DNA from: Arthrobacter luteolus NBRC 107841
GTDB lineage: Bacteria; Actinomycetota; Actinomycetes; Actinomycetales; Micrococcaceae
Length of the DNA: 64,000 bases
NCBI RefSeq assembly: GCF_001552075.1
Contig: NZ_BCQM01000011.1
Location: forward strand, 17,506 to 81,505
Reading direction: 5' to 3'
Shown: in pieces, positions 1 to 7,832 of the stretch
Position numbering within the stretch: the first letter of the stretch is position 1
Layout of the letters: the number at the start of each line of letters is the position of its first letter
Position numbers and translations under genes: made by a program
Notes under the pieces: generated by a model
What the model was told of the DNA's origin: nothing
What the model saw: the letters and a program-made list of their open reading frames with translations, nothing else
Databases searched by the model: none

Positions 1-261
1 CAGCGTGGAAGCGTCCGCCGCCAGGGTGCGGACAGTGTAGGTGCGCACCCGTTCCCGCTGGCCTGGCTTCCACTCCCAGCCGCGCTCACCGCGGTAGGGC
101 AGGTCCAGGGGCTCGCCCGGTGCCGGGAAAAAGAGCTTGACGTTGGGGATGTGGGCGCCCGCGTTCACGTATCCGGCAACCCCGGGGCCGCCGAAGTGGA
201 CCCGCCGCATTAGCGGGGTCACGTCTTCGACGCGTTCGACGGTGAGGATATGGCCGCTCAT
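1..261 (-). CDS. Siderophore-interacting protein, FAD-binding (partial, C-terminus outside window)
   Basis: Only the N-terminal 87 codons are present; the gene runs off the left edge. The protein begins MSGHILTVERVEDVTP and contains VRTYTVR near residue 75, the R-x-Y-T-x-R FAD-binding motif of the ViuB/SIP ferric-siderophore reductase family. These cytosolic flavoproteins reduce imported ferric-siderophore so that iron is released. The ATG overlaps the stop of the upstream ATPase gene (ATGA), with a GAAGGAG ribosome site inside the ATPase 3' end, so it is the last visible gene of the iron-uptake operon. Family assignment is firm; the siderophore is unknown. Confidence 0.85.
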   Translation of the reverse strand, partial: MSGHILTVERVEDVTPLMRRVHFGGPGVAGYVNAGAHIPNVKLFFPAPGEPLDLPYRGERGWEWKPGQRERVRTYTVRTLAADASTL

Positions 262-1190
262 GCAGGTGCTCCTTCGGTAAGCGGTGCCGGAATGCCGGGC
301 TGAGGGGTAAGGCCGGGCTGAGAGGTAATGCCGGACCGGGGAGTTCCGGTGCCGGGAAGGCCGTGCAGGTGACCTCCGGAGGGGGCCAATCCGCCGCTTC
401 CAAGGTCCTCCGGTTCCAGGGGAACCACCAGCGGGCCCCCGGTTGCGGGGTCGGGGATGACGAGTGCCTCGATCCCGTAGATTTCCTTCATCAGTTCCGG
501 AGTGGCGATTTCCGCGGGCGTGCCCTGGGCCACGATCCGGCCGTCCTTCATCGCGATCACATGGTCGGCGAAGCGGAAGGCCATGCCCAGTTCATGCAGC
601 ACGGTCACCAGCGTGTAGTTGCCGGTGCGGTGCAGGCCCCGGCACAGCCGCAGCACCTCCAGCTGGTGCGCGATGTCCAGGAACGTGGTGGGCTCATCCA
701 GCAGCAGCACCGGGGTGTCCTGGGCCAGGACCAGGGCCAGCCAGACCCGCTGCCGCTGCCCGCCGGAGAGTTCCCCCACGGTGCGGTCGGCGAGGTCCTG
801 CACTCCGGTGGCAGCCAGCGCGGCGTCGACGGCCTGCTGGTCCGCTTCCGACCACTGCCGCAGCAGCGACTGGTGCGGGAACCGGCCGCGGGCCACCAGA
901 TCCGCCACGGTGATGCCGTCCGGCGCCGTCGACGTCTGGGGCAGCAGCGCCAGCTGCCGCGCCACCTCGCGGGTGGGGTAGGAAGTAATGTCCTTGCCCT
1001 GCAGGAAGACTTCCCCCGCCGCGGGCTTCAGCAGCCGCGAGAGGGCCCGCAGCAGGGTGGACTTGCCGCAGGCATTCGGGCCAATGATGGCGGTGAAGGA
1101 ACCGGGCGGGATCCGCACGTCCAGGTGCTCGGAGACCGTACGGCCCTCGTAGCCGATGGTCAGGCCGCGGCCGGAGAGGACGTCTTCCAT
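258..1190 (-). CDS. Iron-siderophore ABC transporter ATP-binding protein (FepC-like)
   Basis: 310-residue ATPase that powers ferric-siderophore import through the two FecCD permeases upstream. Visible motifs: Walker A GPNACGKST, signature LSGGQRQR, Walker B VLLLDEPTTFLD, and the H-loop in VTVLHELG. I place the start at 1190 because AAGGAGA lies five bases upstream; an in-frame start at 1226 lacks such a site. The last ~45 residues are a Gly/Pro/Thr-rich low-complexity tail (several GxxxQPG-type units) not needed for ATPase function, encoded by short imperfect DNA repeats. The gene ends in an ATGA overlap with the reductase gene. Confidence 0.92.
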   Translation of the reverse strand: MEDVLSGRGLTIGYEGRTVSEHLDVRIPPGSFTAIIGPNACGKSTLLRALSRLLKPAAGEVFLQGKDITSYPTREVARQLALLPQTSTAPDGITVADLVARGRFPHQSLLRQWSEADQQAVDAALAATGVQDLADRTVGELSGGQRQRVWLALVLAQDTPVLLLDEPTTFLDIAHQLEVLRLCRGLHRTGNYTLVTVLHELGMAFRFADHVIAMKDGRIVAQGTPAEIATPELMKEIYGIEALVIPDPATGGPLVVPLEPEDLGSGGLAPSGGHLHGLPGTGTPRSGITSQPGLTPQPGIPAPLTEGAPA

Positions 1191-1229
1191 GGGGTTCTCC
1201 TTGGTGGGCAGGGGGTGAGGGGGCACCGG

Positions 1230-2279
1230 TCAGACCTGCTTGCTGCGGGTCAGGAGCCAAAGCAGGTACACGCCGCCGACCAGCCCGGTCATCAGACCGA
1301 TCGGAATGGCCGCCTGGATGGGCAGCCGCTGTGAGAGCAAGTCCGAACCTGCCACCAGCACAGCGCCCATCAGGGCGCCGGTGCCGATGTGGACGCCGGG
1401 GGAGCGGGTCAGCCGGGAGGCGAGCTGGGGTGCGGCGAGGGCGACGAAAACGATCGGGCCGGCGGCCGCCGTTGCCACGGCCGTGAGCCCAACTGCGGCG
1501 GCCATGGCGATGATCCGGGTGCGTTCGGTCCGGATGCCCAGCGCGCGGGCGGCGTCGTCGCCCATTTCCATCTGGTTCAGGTTCCGGGACAGTCCCAGCA
1601 GCACCGGCAGCAGGAGCGCGACGGCGATCAGCACCGGAACGGCATGGCCCCAGTTCCGTGCGGCCAGGGAACCGGAGAGCCAGAGGTGCGCCTCCGCGGC
1701 CAGATCGGAATCTCCTTTGGCCAGCAGGATGGTGTTCACGGCGGCGAGCATGGCACCGACCCCGATGCCGATCAGCACCAGCCGGTAGCCGCCGGTCACC
1801 CCGCCGCTGAGTGAAAGCAGGTAGACAACGCCGGCTGCCAGCAGCCCGCCTGCGATCGCCGCGAGGGCGGTGGCGCCCGGGCCGGCGTCGAACAGCACGA
1901 TCTGCGCCACCGCTCCGGTGGCGGCACCGGTGGTGAAGCCGATGATGTCCGGCGAGCCCAGGGCGTTGCGGGAAATCGATTGGAAGGTGGCGCCGGCCGC
2001 GCCGAGGCAGGCACCAACGCCCAGGGCAGTGACGGTGCGCGGCAGGCGGATTTTCTGCACAACCTTCAGGGTTTTGTTCTCTCCCTGACCGAAGACGGCA
2101 CCCAGCACATCGCCGAACGCCAGCGCGATCGTGCCGGTCTGCATACCGGCAATGCCAAGCACGACGGCGGCGGCTGCCAGGATGGCGCCGGTCACCAGGG
2201 TCCGGCGGCGGTAGCGCAGCCGCACCGGACCCAGAGCCAGTGTGCGGGTGCGGGCCGGTCCGGTCTTGAGGGCGCTCAC
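1230..2279 (-). CDS. Iron-siderophore ABC transporter permease, FecCD family (FepG-like)
   Basis: 349-residue integral membrane protein of the FecCD (BtuC) family, with about nine to ten hydrophobic segments. Family hallmarks are IRLPRTVTALGVGACLGAAG near residues 80-100 and the cytoplasmic coupling stretch AAGPIVFVALAAPQLASRL near 290. It forms the membrane channel with the neighbouring permease. Its ATG overlaps the upstream permease stop by four bases (ATGA), and the ATPase gene follows after about 40 bases, so the genes are one transcript. Confidence 0.92.
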   Translation of the reverse strand: MSALKTGPARTRTLALGPVRLRYRRRTLVTGAILAAAAVVLGIAGMQTGTIALAFGDVLGAVFGQGENKTLKVVQKIRLPRTVTALGVGACLGAAGATFQSISRNALGSPDIIGFTTGAATGAVAQIVLFDAGPGATALAAIAGGLLAAGVVYLLSLSGGVTGGYRLVLIGIGVGAMLAAVNTILLAKGDSDLAAEAHLWLSGSLAARNWGHAVPVLIAVALLLPVLLGLSRNLNQMEMGDDAARALGIRTERTRIIAMAAAVGLTAVATAAAGPIVFVALAAPQLASRLTRSPGVHIGTGALMGAVLVAGSDLLSQRLPIQAAIPIGLMTGLVGGVYLLWLLTRSKQV

Positions 2280-3295
2280 AGCTTTGCCAGCTTCCGCCGC
2301 CGGGCCAAGGCGATGAAGAAGGGAGCGCCAACCAAGGCGCTCATGACGCCGGCACCGATTTCGGCGGGCGCGGCAATAACCCGGCCAACCACGTCGGCGA
2401 AGAGGAGCAGGAGCGCGCCGAGGAGCATGGACAGCGGCAGCAGCCGGCGGTGGGTTGGACCGGTGATCATCCGGGCGATGTGCGGCGCGGCGAGGCCGAG
2501 GAAGGCGATGGGACCGGCGGCGGCGGTGGCGGCGCCGGCCAGGATGAGGATGGCGAGGGCGCCAAAGATCCAGGTGGTGCGGATCCGCACGCCCAGGGTC
2601 CGGCCCAGGTCAGCGCCGAGTGACATGGAGTCCAGGCTCCGGGAGAGCGGCAATGCCATCAGCACGGCGAGCAGGCACGCGCCGAGGACCCAGGGGAGCA
2701 CATCGTAGCCGCGGCCCTGGAGGGAGCCGGAGGCCCAGGCCGCGTAGGCGGTGATGGTTTCGTCCGGCCCGCCGATCAGGATGATCTTGGTGCCCGCGAT
2801 CAGCATCACGGAGAGCCCGGCACCGGCCAGGACCAGGCGCACCGGGTTGGTGCCGGCGTCGTGCGCCCGTCCCAGCAGGTAAACCAGCACGGAGGTGGCG
2901 GCCGCGCCCGCAAAACCCAGCCACATGTACTGGTACGGGGACCTCATGTTGAAGAAGCCCAGGCCGATGGCGACGGCGAGGGCAGCGCCGGCGTTGACGC
3001 CCAGCAGGCCCGGTTCGGCCAGCGGGTTGCGGGTCAGCGCCTGCATCAGGGCTCCGGCCAGGCCCAGGGCGGCGCCGACCGTGATGGCCAGGAAAGTACG
3101 CGGCAGGCGCAGCTCCCGGACCAGCAGGTGGGTGTCCTGGGACGGGTCAAAGGCGGTCAGGGCCGCCCAGGTATCGGCCAGGGGAATGGTTCGCGAGCCG
3201 GAGGCAAAGCTGGCAAACGCCAGCAGCACCAGCAGGGCCAGGCCGAGGGCCCAGGCACTTGCCTGCCGGTGCTGCTTGCGCGGGGTTTGGAACAC
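2276..3295 (-). CDS. Iron-siderophore ABC transporter permease, FecCD family (FepD-like)
   Basis: 339-residue FecCD-family permease, the second half of the heterodimeric channel. Motifs: LRLPRTFLAITVGAALGLAG near residue 65 and AAGPIAFLGLAAPHIARMI near 270. Translation starts at a GTG at 3295 with AGGGA about ten bases upstream. The 3' end overlaps the next permease. The binding-protein gene lies immediately upstream on the same strand with a 44-base gap, giving the order binding protein, permease, permease, ATPase, reductase. Confidence 0.92.
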   Translation of the reverse strand: MFQTPRKQHRQASAWALGLALLVLLAFASFASGSRTIPLADTWAALTAFDPSQDTHLLVRELRLPRTFLAITVGAALGLAGALMQALTRNPLAEPGLLGVNAGAALAVAIGLGFFNMRSPYQYMWLGFAGAAATSVLVYLLGRAHDAGTNPVRLVLAGAGLSVMLIAGTKIILIGGPDETITAYAAWASGSLQGRGYDVLPWVLGACLLAVLMALPLSRSLDSMSLGADLGRTLGVRIRTTWIFGALAILILAGAATAAAGPIAFLGLAAPHIARMITGPTHRRLLPLSMLLGALLLLFADVVGRVIAAPAEIGAGVMSALVGAPFFIALARRRKLAKL

Positions 3296-3339
3296 GTGCT
3301 GCGATTCCCTGTTTCTGCGTTGGTGGCCGCTGGCGCCGG

Positions 3340-4346
3340 CTACTTGGCCGCGAAGGAGGTGCTGAACCAGTCGATGATGTCGCTGGCGCTGAAGTAATCG
3401 AGGCGGAAGGACTCCGGGCCCATCGAGTACACCTGTCCGGCCTGCACTGAGGGCAGGTTGGCCAGGGTCGGATCGCCGGTGAAGGCCTCCACCGTGGCTT
3501 CGGTGGAGCTGATCAGGAAGGTGTAGTCACCGGTCACGGAGGCGGACAGGCCCTCGTACGAGGTGAAGGCGAAGTCTTCGCGCTTCTGGGTGGAGGTGTC
3601 GAACTGCTCGTCCGGGTCCACGACGGTGAAGCCCAGGGCGGTGACCAGCTGGGAGTGCGGGCCGGTGCTCTTACCGACCGGGGAGACGTCCCCGGCGTTG
3701 AAGCTGACGATCGAGGCGGTGGTGCCCGCTTCGATGGCCATGGCTTCGGCGGTCTCGGCGACGGAAGCGTCGAACTCTTCGACGACGGAAGCAGCCTTCT
3801 CCTCGAGGCCGGTGGCTTCGCCAAGCTCCTCGGCCAGGTCCTGCCAGGTCTGGTCGCCGTAGTTGACCACGATGGTCGGGGCGATCTCGCTCAGCGCGTC
3901 GTACTGGTCCAGCACCGAGTCGGCGCCGGAGGTGGAGACAACAATCAGGTCCGGGTCCTCGGCGATGACGGCTTCGAGGTCCAGCTCGCCGATCGTGTAG
4001 AGGGGCTCGACGCCGCGTTCCACAGCCACGTCAGCCCACTGGGTGAAGAAACCGTTCTCGTCCGCGGTGCCGCTGCGGGCGGTGCTGACGGAGGTGGAAG
4101 TCACGGGGGCATCAATGGCCAGCAGGGTGCCGGTGACCGAAAGTGAGGTGGAGACAATGTTCTCCGGCTTGGCGTCGATGACGGTCTCGCCTGCTCGTGC
4201 ACGATGGTGCGGGGCCATTGCGCGGTGGCGGCAGCGCTCTCGGTGGATTCGGCCTCGGCGGAACCGTTGCTGCAGGCTCCGAGGGTGAGGGCCATAACCG
4301 CTGTGGCGGTGAGTGCCAGGGCCTTTTTAGGCAGGGGAAGACGCAA
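3340..4346 (-). pseudogene. Iron-siderophore substrate-binding lipoprotein, frameshifted (FepB-like)
   Basis: Two overlapping reading frames together make one binding protein. The first starts at a TTG at 4346 (GGAG six bases upstream), encodes a lipoprotein signal with lipobox LGAC at about residue 25, and reads TIVHEQ before going out of frame. The second carries GETVIDAKPENIVSTSLS onward to the stop at 3340. In this family the two join as HEQGETVIDAKP, so one G is missing from a GGG run at 4190-4191 (plus-strand CC). The rest (about 290 residues) is intact and looks functional. It is either a recent loss-of-function change or a sequencing error; the intact remainder and the intact operon favour error or a very recent event. 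Confidence 0.85.
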
Positions 4347-4424
4347 GACGTGCTCCTAAAGTGCACGCCGCCACGGACGCGGACGGCGGTAAGTGGTTAG
4401 CGCTGGCGGCATCTGCGCCGCAGC

Positions 4425-4443
4425 ACTGGTTAGCCTAACCTAA
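4425..4443 (-). promoter_or_regulatory. IdeR/DtxR iron box upstream of the siderophore operon
   Basis: Read on the minus strand the site is TTAGGTTAGGCTAACCAGT. It matches the first 16 of 19 positions of the DtxR/IdeR consensus TTAGGTTAGGCTAACCTAA. It lies about 80 bases upstream of the binding-protein start, where the operon promoter should be. Iron-loaded IdeR/DtxR would repress siderophore uptake here. The match is direct; binding is inferred. Confidence 0.88.
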
Positions 4444-4540
4444 GCTCCAGTGAATTACGCAACGTTACTGTGGGCTAATCGTCCCGGCTGGGGCAAATCC
4501 GCACTCGGAGGGCCTGCGCGGGAACGCCGGCGTCCGTGAA

Positions 4541-4621
4541 ACGCTCCGGTTTGGGCTAAATCATCCGCTTTGGGACTTCGCTGCCGCCGCGGATCGGAGC
4601 GAATTGCACAAACCGGAGCGT
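4541..4621. repeat. 13-bp inverted repeat with 55-base spacer
   Basis: ACGCTCCGGTTTG at 4541-4553 is repeated inverted and perfect as CAAACCGGAGCGT at 4609-4621. The pair lies upstream of the hydrolase gene, in the roughly 320-base stretch between the iron-operon start (4346) and the hydrolase start (4666). Apart from this repeat and the iron box I see nothing else in that stretch. It could be paired operators or a hairpin in the hydrolase leader. Confidence 0.6.
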
Positions 4622-4665
4622 GGCCGCGGCTCAGCCTATTGTGCTGGCGGCAGGTTCGGTCCAGG

Positions 4666-5718
4666 ATGGTTCGCATGCGAAATATTGACGCAGTCCCAGC
4701 GGTCGTCCCAGCAGATGTCCCAGCGGTTCGGTCGGAGCGGGTGCGCATTGGGGTGCGGGCGGGGACCATCAGCGGGACACTGCGCACGCCCGGCCCGGAC
4801 AACTCCGGCCCAGACAACTCCGGCCCAGACAACTCCGGCCCAGACGACTCCGGCCCAACACAGCCTGGCCGAGCCCAGCCCGGCCCGGACAACTCCGGCC
4901 CAGGCAAGCCCGGCCCGCGGCTGCCCCGCGCGGCAGTCACCATCCACCCGGCCACGGCTGTTCCGGAGCGGCTGTACAGCGGTTTTGCCAAGTATCTGGC
5001 GGCAGCCGGGTTCGCTGTCCTGTCCTACGATTACCGGGGCACCGGAGCCTCCGGCACCGCCAGGGATAACCGCAGGCTCCGCATGCGCGACTGGATGGAC
5101 GACGACGTCCCGGCCGCTGCGGCGTGGATGCGGGAACGTTTCACGGACGTGCCGCACGTCGCCGTCGGGCACAGCTTGGGCGGGCATGCCCTGGCCTTGA
5201 ACAACGGGACCGAGGGGCTCCGCGGCTTTATGACCGTCGCATCCCATGCCGGGGTGACGGCGATGATCCCGAACCGGGCAGAACGCGCCCGGGTGGAACT
5301 CATCCTGCGGGTCCTGGGCCCGGGCGCGGCCCGCATGCTGGGGTATGTGCCCGGCCGGAAGCTAGGGCTGGGGGAGGACATGCCGGCCGCCGCCATGCTC
5401 GAATGGAGCAAATGGTCCCGGACTCCGGGTTACTTCTTTGATGATCCGACCATGCATGCCAGGGAGCGGACGGCGCGCGTGCGGACCAATGTCCTGTGCG
5501 TCGGTTTGGACGGCGATCCGTGGGCGACCCCGGAGCAAATCGGAGTGATTGCCCGCCAGCTGGTGAACGCCCGGGTGCAGACCCGGACCTACGCCCCGGC
5601 AGATGCCGGCGTCACTGCAATCGGGCACATGGGATATTTCCGGCGGGGGCCCGGTGCGTCGCTCTGGCCGGATGCCGCCGCGTGGCTCGCGGCCACGGCA
5701 GGGGTTGCCGGAAAGTGA
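4666..5718 (+). CDS. Alpha/beta hydrolase (COG4757-like) with inserted pentapeptide repeat
   Basis: 350-residue predicted serine hydrolase. The fold signatures are HPATAVPERLYSGFAKYLA, YDYRGTGAS, the nucleophile elbow VGHSLGG, and a C-terminal IGHMGYFRR supplying the catalytic histidine, as in COG4757 proteins. The substrate is unknown. Between the first two beta strands (about residues 43-82) sits a run of eight pentapeptides, mostly GPDNS, where relatives normally have a short linker. I chose the ATG at 4666 because the upstream extension to 4570 has no family character; 4675 is also possible. Its TGA overlaps the GTG of the MarR gene, so the two are coupled. Confidence 0.75.
   Translation: MVRMRNIDAVPAVVPADVPAVRSERVRIGVRAGTISGTLRTPGPDNSGPDNSGPDNSGPDDSGPTQPGRAQPGPDNSGPGKPGPRLPRAAVTIHPATAVPERLYSGFAKYLAAAGFAVLSYDYRGTGASGTARDNRRLRMRDWMDDDVPAAAAWMRERFTDVPHVAVGHSLGGHALALNNGTEGLRGFMTVASHAGVTAMIPNRAERARVELILRVLGPGAARMLGYVPGRKLGLGEDMPAAAMLEWSKWSRTPGYFFDDPTMHARERTARVRTNVLCVGLDGDPWATPEQIGVIARQLVNARVQTRTYAPADAGVTAIGHMGYFRRGPGASLWPDAAAWLAATAGVAGK
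4791..4910 (+). repeat. 15-bp tandem repeat, eight units, inside the hydrolase gene
   Basis: Eight consecutive 15-base units of the form CGGCCCAGACAACTC run in frame, encoding GPDNS four times, then GPTQP, GRAQP, GPDNS and GPGKP. The first four units are nearly identical in DNA, which suggests recent slippage expansion; the last four are diverged. Unit length is a multiple of three, so copy changes keep the frame. Confidence 0.9.
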
Positions 5719-6146
5719 GACCGGACCAGGAAAAACCTCCCCGTTTGGTGTTCCTCCTCCTTGAAGCAGAGCGCCGCCTGGGCCGCTGGATCAGCCGACG
5801 GGGGAGCACCCGGGGGATCAGCGCCGCAGCAGCCGGAGTCCTTTTCCATGTGGCAGCCCATCCGGCCGCGGCCACCGGGGAGGTGGCTGAAGCCCTGCAC
5901 GGCTCGGCTGCCGGGACCAGCGGACTTTTGGCCCGGATGGAGAAGGCCGGACTCATCACCCGCGTCTCCGATCAGGAGGACCGGCGTACTATCCGGATTT
6001 CTCTTGCACCTGGGGGTGCGGCGGCGATGGAGGACGTCCGGACAGCCGTCACCGACCTCAATACCCTGGTGACGGACGGGTTCAGCGCCCAGGAACTGGA
6101 GACAGTGGCCCGCTGGCTGGCGCACGTCTCCAAGTCGGTGGGCTGA
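5715..6146 (+). CDS. MarR-family transcriptional regulator
   Basis: 143-residue winged-helix protein. The MarR core is visible as AAAAGVLFHVAAHPAAATGEVAEALHG (in part), then SGLLARMEKAGLITRV and DRRTIRISLAPGG, which form the recognition helix and wing. It starts at a GTG overlapping the hydrolase stop (GTGA), so the regulator and hydrolase are translated together and the hydrolase may be its target or act on its ligand. It ends directly against the convergent FeoC-like gene (stop codons at 6144-6146 and 6147-6149). Confidence 0.82.
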   Translation: MRPDQEKPPRLVFLLLEAERRLGRWISRRGSTRGISAAAAGVLFHVAAHPAAATGEVAEALHGSAAGTSGLLARMEKAGLITRVSDQEDRRTIRISLAPGGAAAMEDVRTAVTDLNTLVTDGFSAQELETVARWLAHVSKSVG

Positions 6147-6377
6147 TTAGATGCTGCAGGTGCCGGTGAACGGATCGCAGAGCGACTGGCCGCCGTTCGG
6201 AACAGCGTAGACACCGTCCCCGCCTTCGATCAGCCGGAGCACCCCCATCTCCTCCAAATCGGTGAGCACCCTCAGGGTCTGCACACCGCCGAGATCGAAC
6301 TCCTCCGCAATTTCCTGCGGCTGGACGCGCCCGTGGCGCCGGACGAAGTCGATCACGTTCTGGTTGAGCGTCAGCAT
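6147..6377 (-). CDS. Small winged-helix protein, FeoC-like, with C-terminal cysteine pair
   Basis: 76-residue protein. Residues 1-60 form a helix-turn-helix/wing (DFVRRHGRVQPQEIAEEF, then VLTDLEEMGVLRLIEGGDGVY). The C-terminus is CDPFTGTC, two cysteines six residues apart. Size, fold and cysteine tail resemble the FeoC-like regulator family, which is linked to iron uptake or Fe-S sensing, but no feoA or feoB is next to it. The start at 6377 is chosen for AGGAAGG about six bases upstream; the longer frame to 6518 has no such site. Iron role is inference only. Confidence 0.6.
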   Translation of the reverse strand: MLTLNQNVIDFVRRHGRVQPQEIAEEFDLGGVQTLRVLTDLEEMGVLRLIEGGDGVYAVPNGGQSLCDPFTGTCSI

Positions 6378-6535
6378 GTGCACCTTCCTGTCCTGTCCTG
6401 CGGCCGGGATCGCCGGCCGCGGCCTACATGTATTCAACGGCAGGGTGCCCGCCAGCATTCCCGCCTGGCAGGCGCGGCAACCGGTGCCAGGAAGCCCTGC
6501 CGAGTCCCCGGACAGCACGGGTTTAGACTGTCCAG

Positions 6536-7081
6536 ATGCAGACCCTGTCCACGGAACGTCTCCGTCTGCGTCCCTGGGCTTCCGGGGATGCGGACTTCGT
6601 GTATGACATGTATTCCCGCTGGGAGGTGCAGCGTTATCTCGGGAAGGTGCCGCGGGTTCTGCCGGACCTGGCCGAGGCCCTGGCCATGGTGGAACGGTGG
6701 AAAAACCTCGACGATCCCGTGCATGGCATCTGGGCGGTTGAGCGGACGGCCGGTGAGCATCAGACAGGCAGCCAGCTGGTCGGCACCCTTCTGCTCAAAT
6801 CCATCCCTGCCTCCGGCGAGCTGCCGCTGCTGCCCTCCGGCGTCACCGAGATTGGCTGGCACCTCCATCCGGATTTCTGGGGCCACGGCTATGCCACGGA
6901 GGCCGCGGCCGCTGTCCTGAAGATGGCACTGGCTTCCGGGATGGAGCGGGTTGTGGCCGTGACGAATCCGGAAAACACCGCTTCCCAGCAGGTCTGCCGG
7001 CGGATCGGTTTGGACCACGCCGGACAGACCGACCGGTACTACAACACCATCTGCGAACTATTCGTCAGCCCGGCCGGTTAG
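6536..7081 (+). CDS. GNAT-family N-acetyltransferase (RimJ/RimL type)
   Basis: 181-residue acetyltransferase. It begins TERLRLRPWASGDADFVYDM, typical of RimJ/RimL-like members that acetylate protein N-termini or small amines. The acetyl-CoA binding segment is DFWGHGYATEAAAAVL near residue 120, followed by NPENTASQQVCRRIGL. There is no Shine-Dalgarno site, but TAGACT lies seven bases before the ATG, which suggests a leaderless transcript. The stop overlaps the convergent ABC ATPase stop by three bases. Substrate unknown. Confidence 0.82.
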   Translation: MQTLSTERLRLRPWASGDADFVYDMYSRWEVQRYLGKVPRVLPDLAEALAMVERWKNLDDPVHGIWAVERTAGEHQTGSQLVGTLLLKSIPASGELPLLPSGVTEIGWHLHPDFWGHGYATEAAAAVLKMALASGMERVVAVTNPENTASQQVCRRIGLDHAGQTDRYYNTICELFVSPAG

Positions 7082-7779
7082 GCCACGGCGGCAGGCAGCG
7101 TCAGTTTCCCATCCCGCATCCGGGCCACCGAATCCATCAGCGGCAGGAACTCGACGTCGTGGGTCACCAGCACGGTGGCCAGGTTGAACTCCAGCGTGAC
7201 CTGCCGCAGCAGTTTCATGATCGAGGCGGAGCGCTCATGATCCAGAGCTGCGGTGGGCTCATCCACCAGCAGCAGGGACGGGTGCCCCATCAGGGCCCTG
7301 GCAATGTTCACGCGCTGCCGCTGGCCGCCGGAAAGCTGGTGCGGACGCTTTCCCAGCTGACCGGACAGCCCGACGACGTCGAGCAGTTCCGCGGCCCGTT
7401 CCTCTGCCGGCCGGGTGTGTTCCCCACGGAGGTGCGCCACTGCCACCAGCTGTTCCTGCGCGGTCAGCGCCGGAAGGAGGTTCGGCTGCTGGAAGACGAT
7501 GCCAATCTCTTCCCGACGCAGCCTGGACCGCTCGGCGTCCGCCAGGCCGGCGACGTCGGACCCGTTGACCAGCACCGTTCCTGAGGTGGCTTCGATCAGC
7601 GTTGCGGCCACGGCCAGCAGACTGGACTTGCCGGAGCCGGAGGGACCGGCCAGGCCGGTGACCGTGCCGCGCTCCGCTGTCAGGCTGACGTGGTCCAGGG
7701 CCTTAATCGTGTTGTCCTGGCCGTCGGGGTATTCCAGGGTGACGTTCTTGAGGAGCAGGGGAGTGGTTTGGGTGTTCAT
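7078..7779 (-). CDS. ABC transporter ATP-binding protein, MacB/LolD type
   Basis: 233-residue ATPase with Walker [10 protein letters not shown], signature [15 protein letters not shown], Walker [14 protein letters not shown] and the H-loop VLVTHDVEF. Length and the Q-loop [12 protein letters not shown] are those of MacB/LolD/FtsE-type ATPases that pair with FtsX-like permeases. It follows the permease gene by about 50 bases on the same strand and is likely translated from the same mRNA. Such systems export peptides or antimicrobials or act as mechanotransmission pumps. Confidence 0.9.
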   Translation of the reverse strand: MNTQTTPLLLKNVTLEYPDGQDNTIKALDHVSLTAERGTVTGLAGPSGSGKSSLLAVAATLIEATSGTVLVNGSDVAGLADAERSRLRREEIGIVFQQPNLLPALTAQEQLVAVAHLRGEHTRPAEERAAELLDVVGLSGQLGKRPHQLSGGQRQRVNIARALMGHPSLLLVDEPTAALDHERSASIMKLLRQVTLEFNLATVLVTHDVEFLPLMDSVARMRDGKLTLPAAVA

Positions 7780-7832
7780 GGTGATCCTGTCAGTCGCTTG
7801 AATCGTGTGGGGTGTGGCCTGGGACTGCCGGG

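Noticed and set aside
4791..4910. Tandem repeat as a possible CRISPR or satellite array
   Set aside because: Units are 15 bases without spacers, in frame and inside a gene; not CRISPR.
4455..5247. Minus-strand open frames over the 15-bp repeat
   Set aside because: They exist because the repeat lacks stops in several frames; the plus-strand hydrolase has clear family motifs there.
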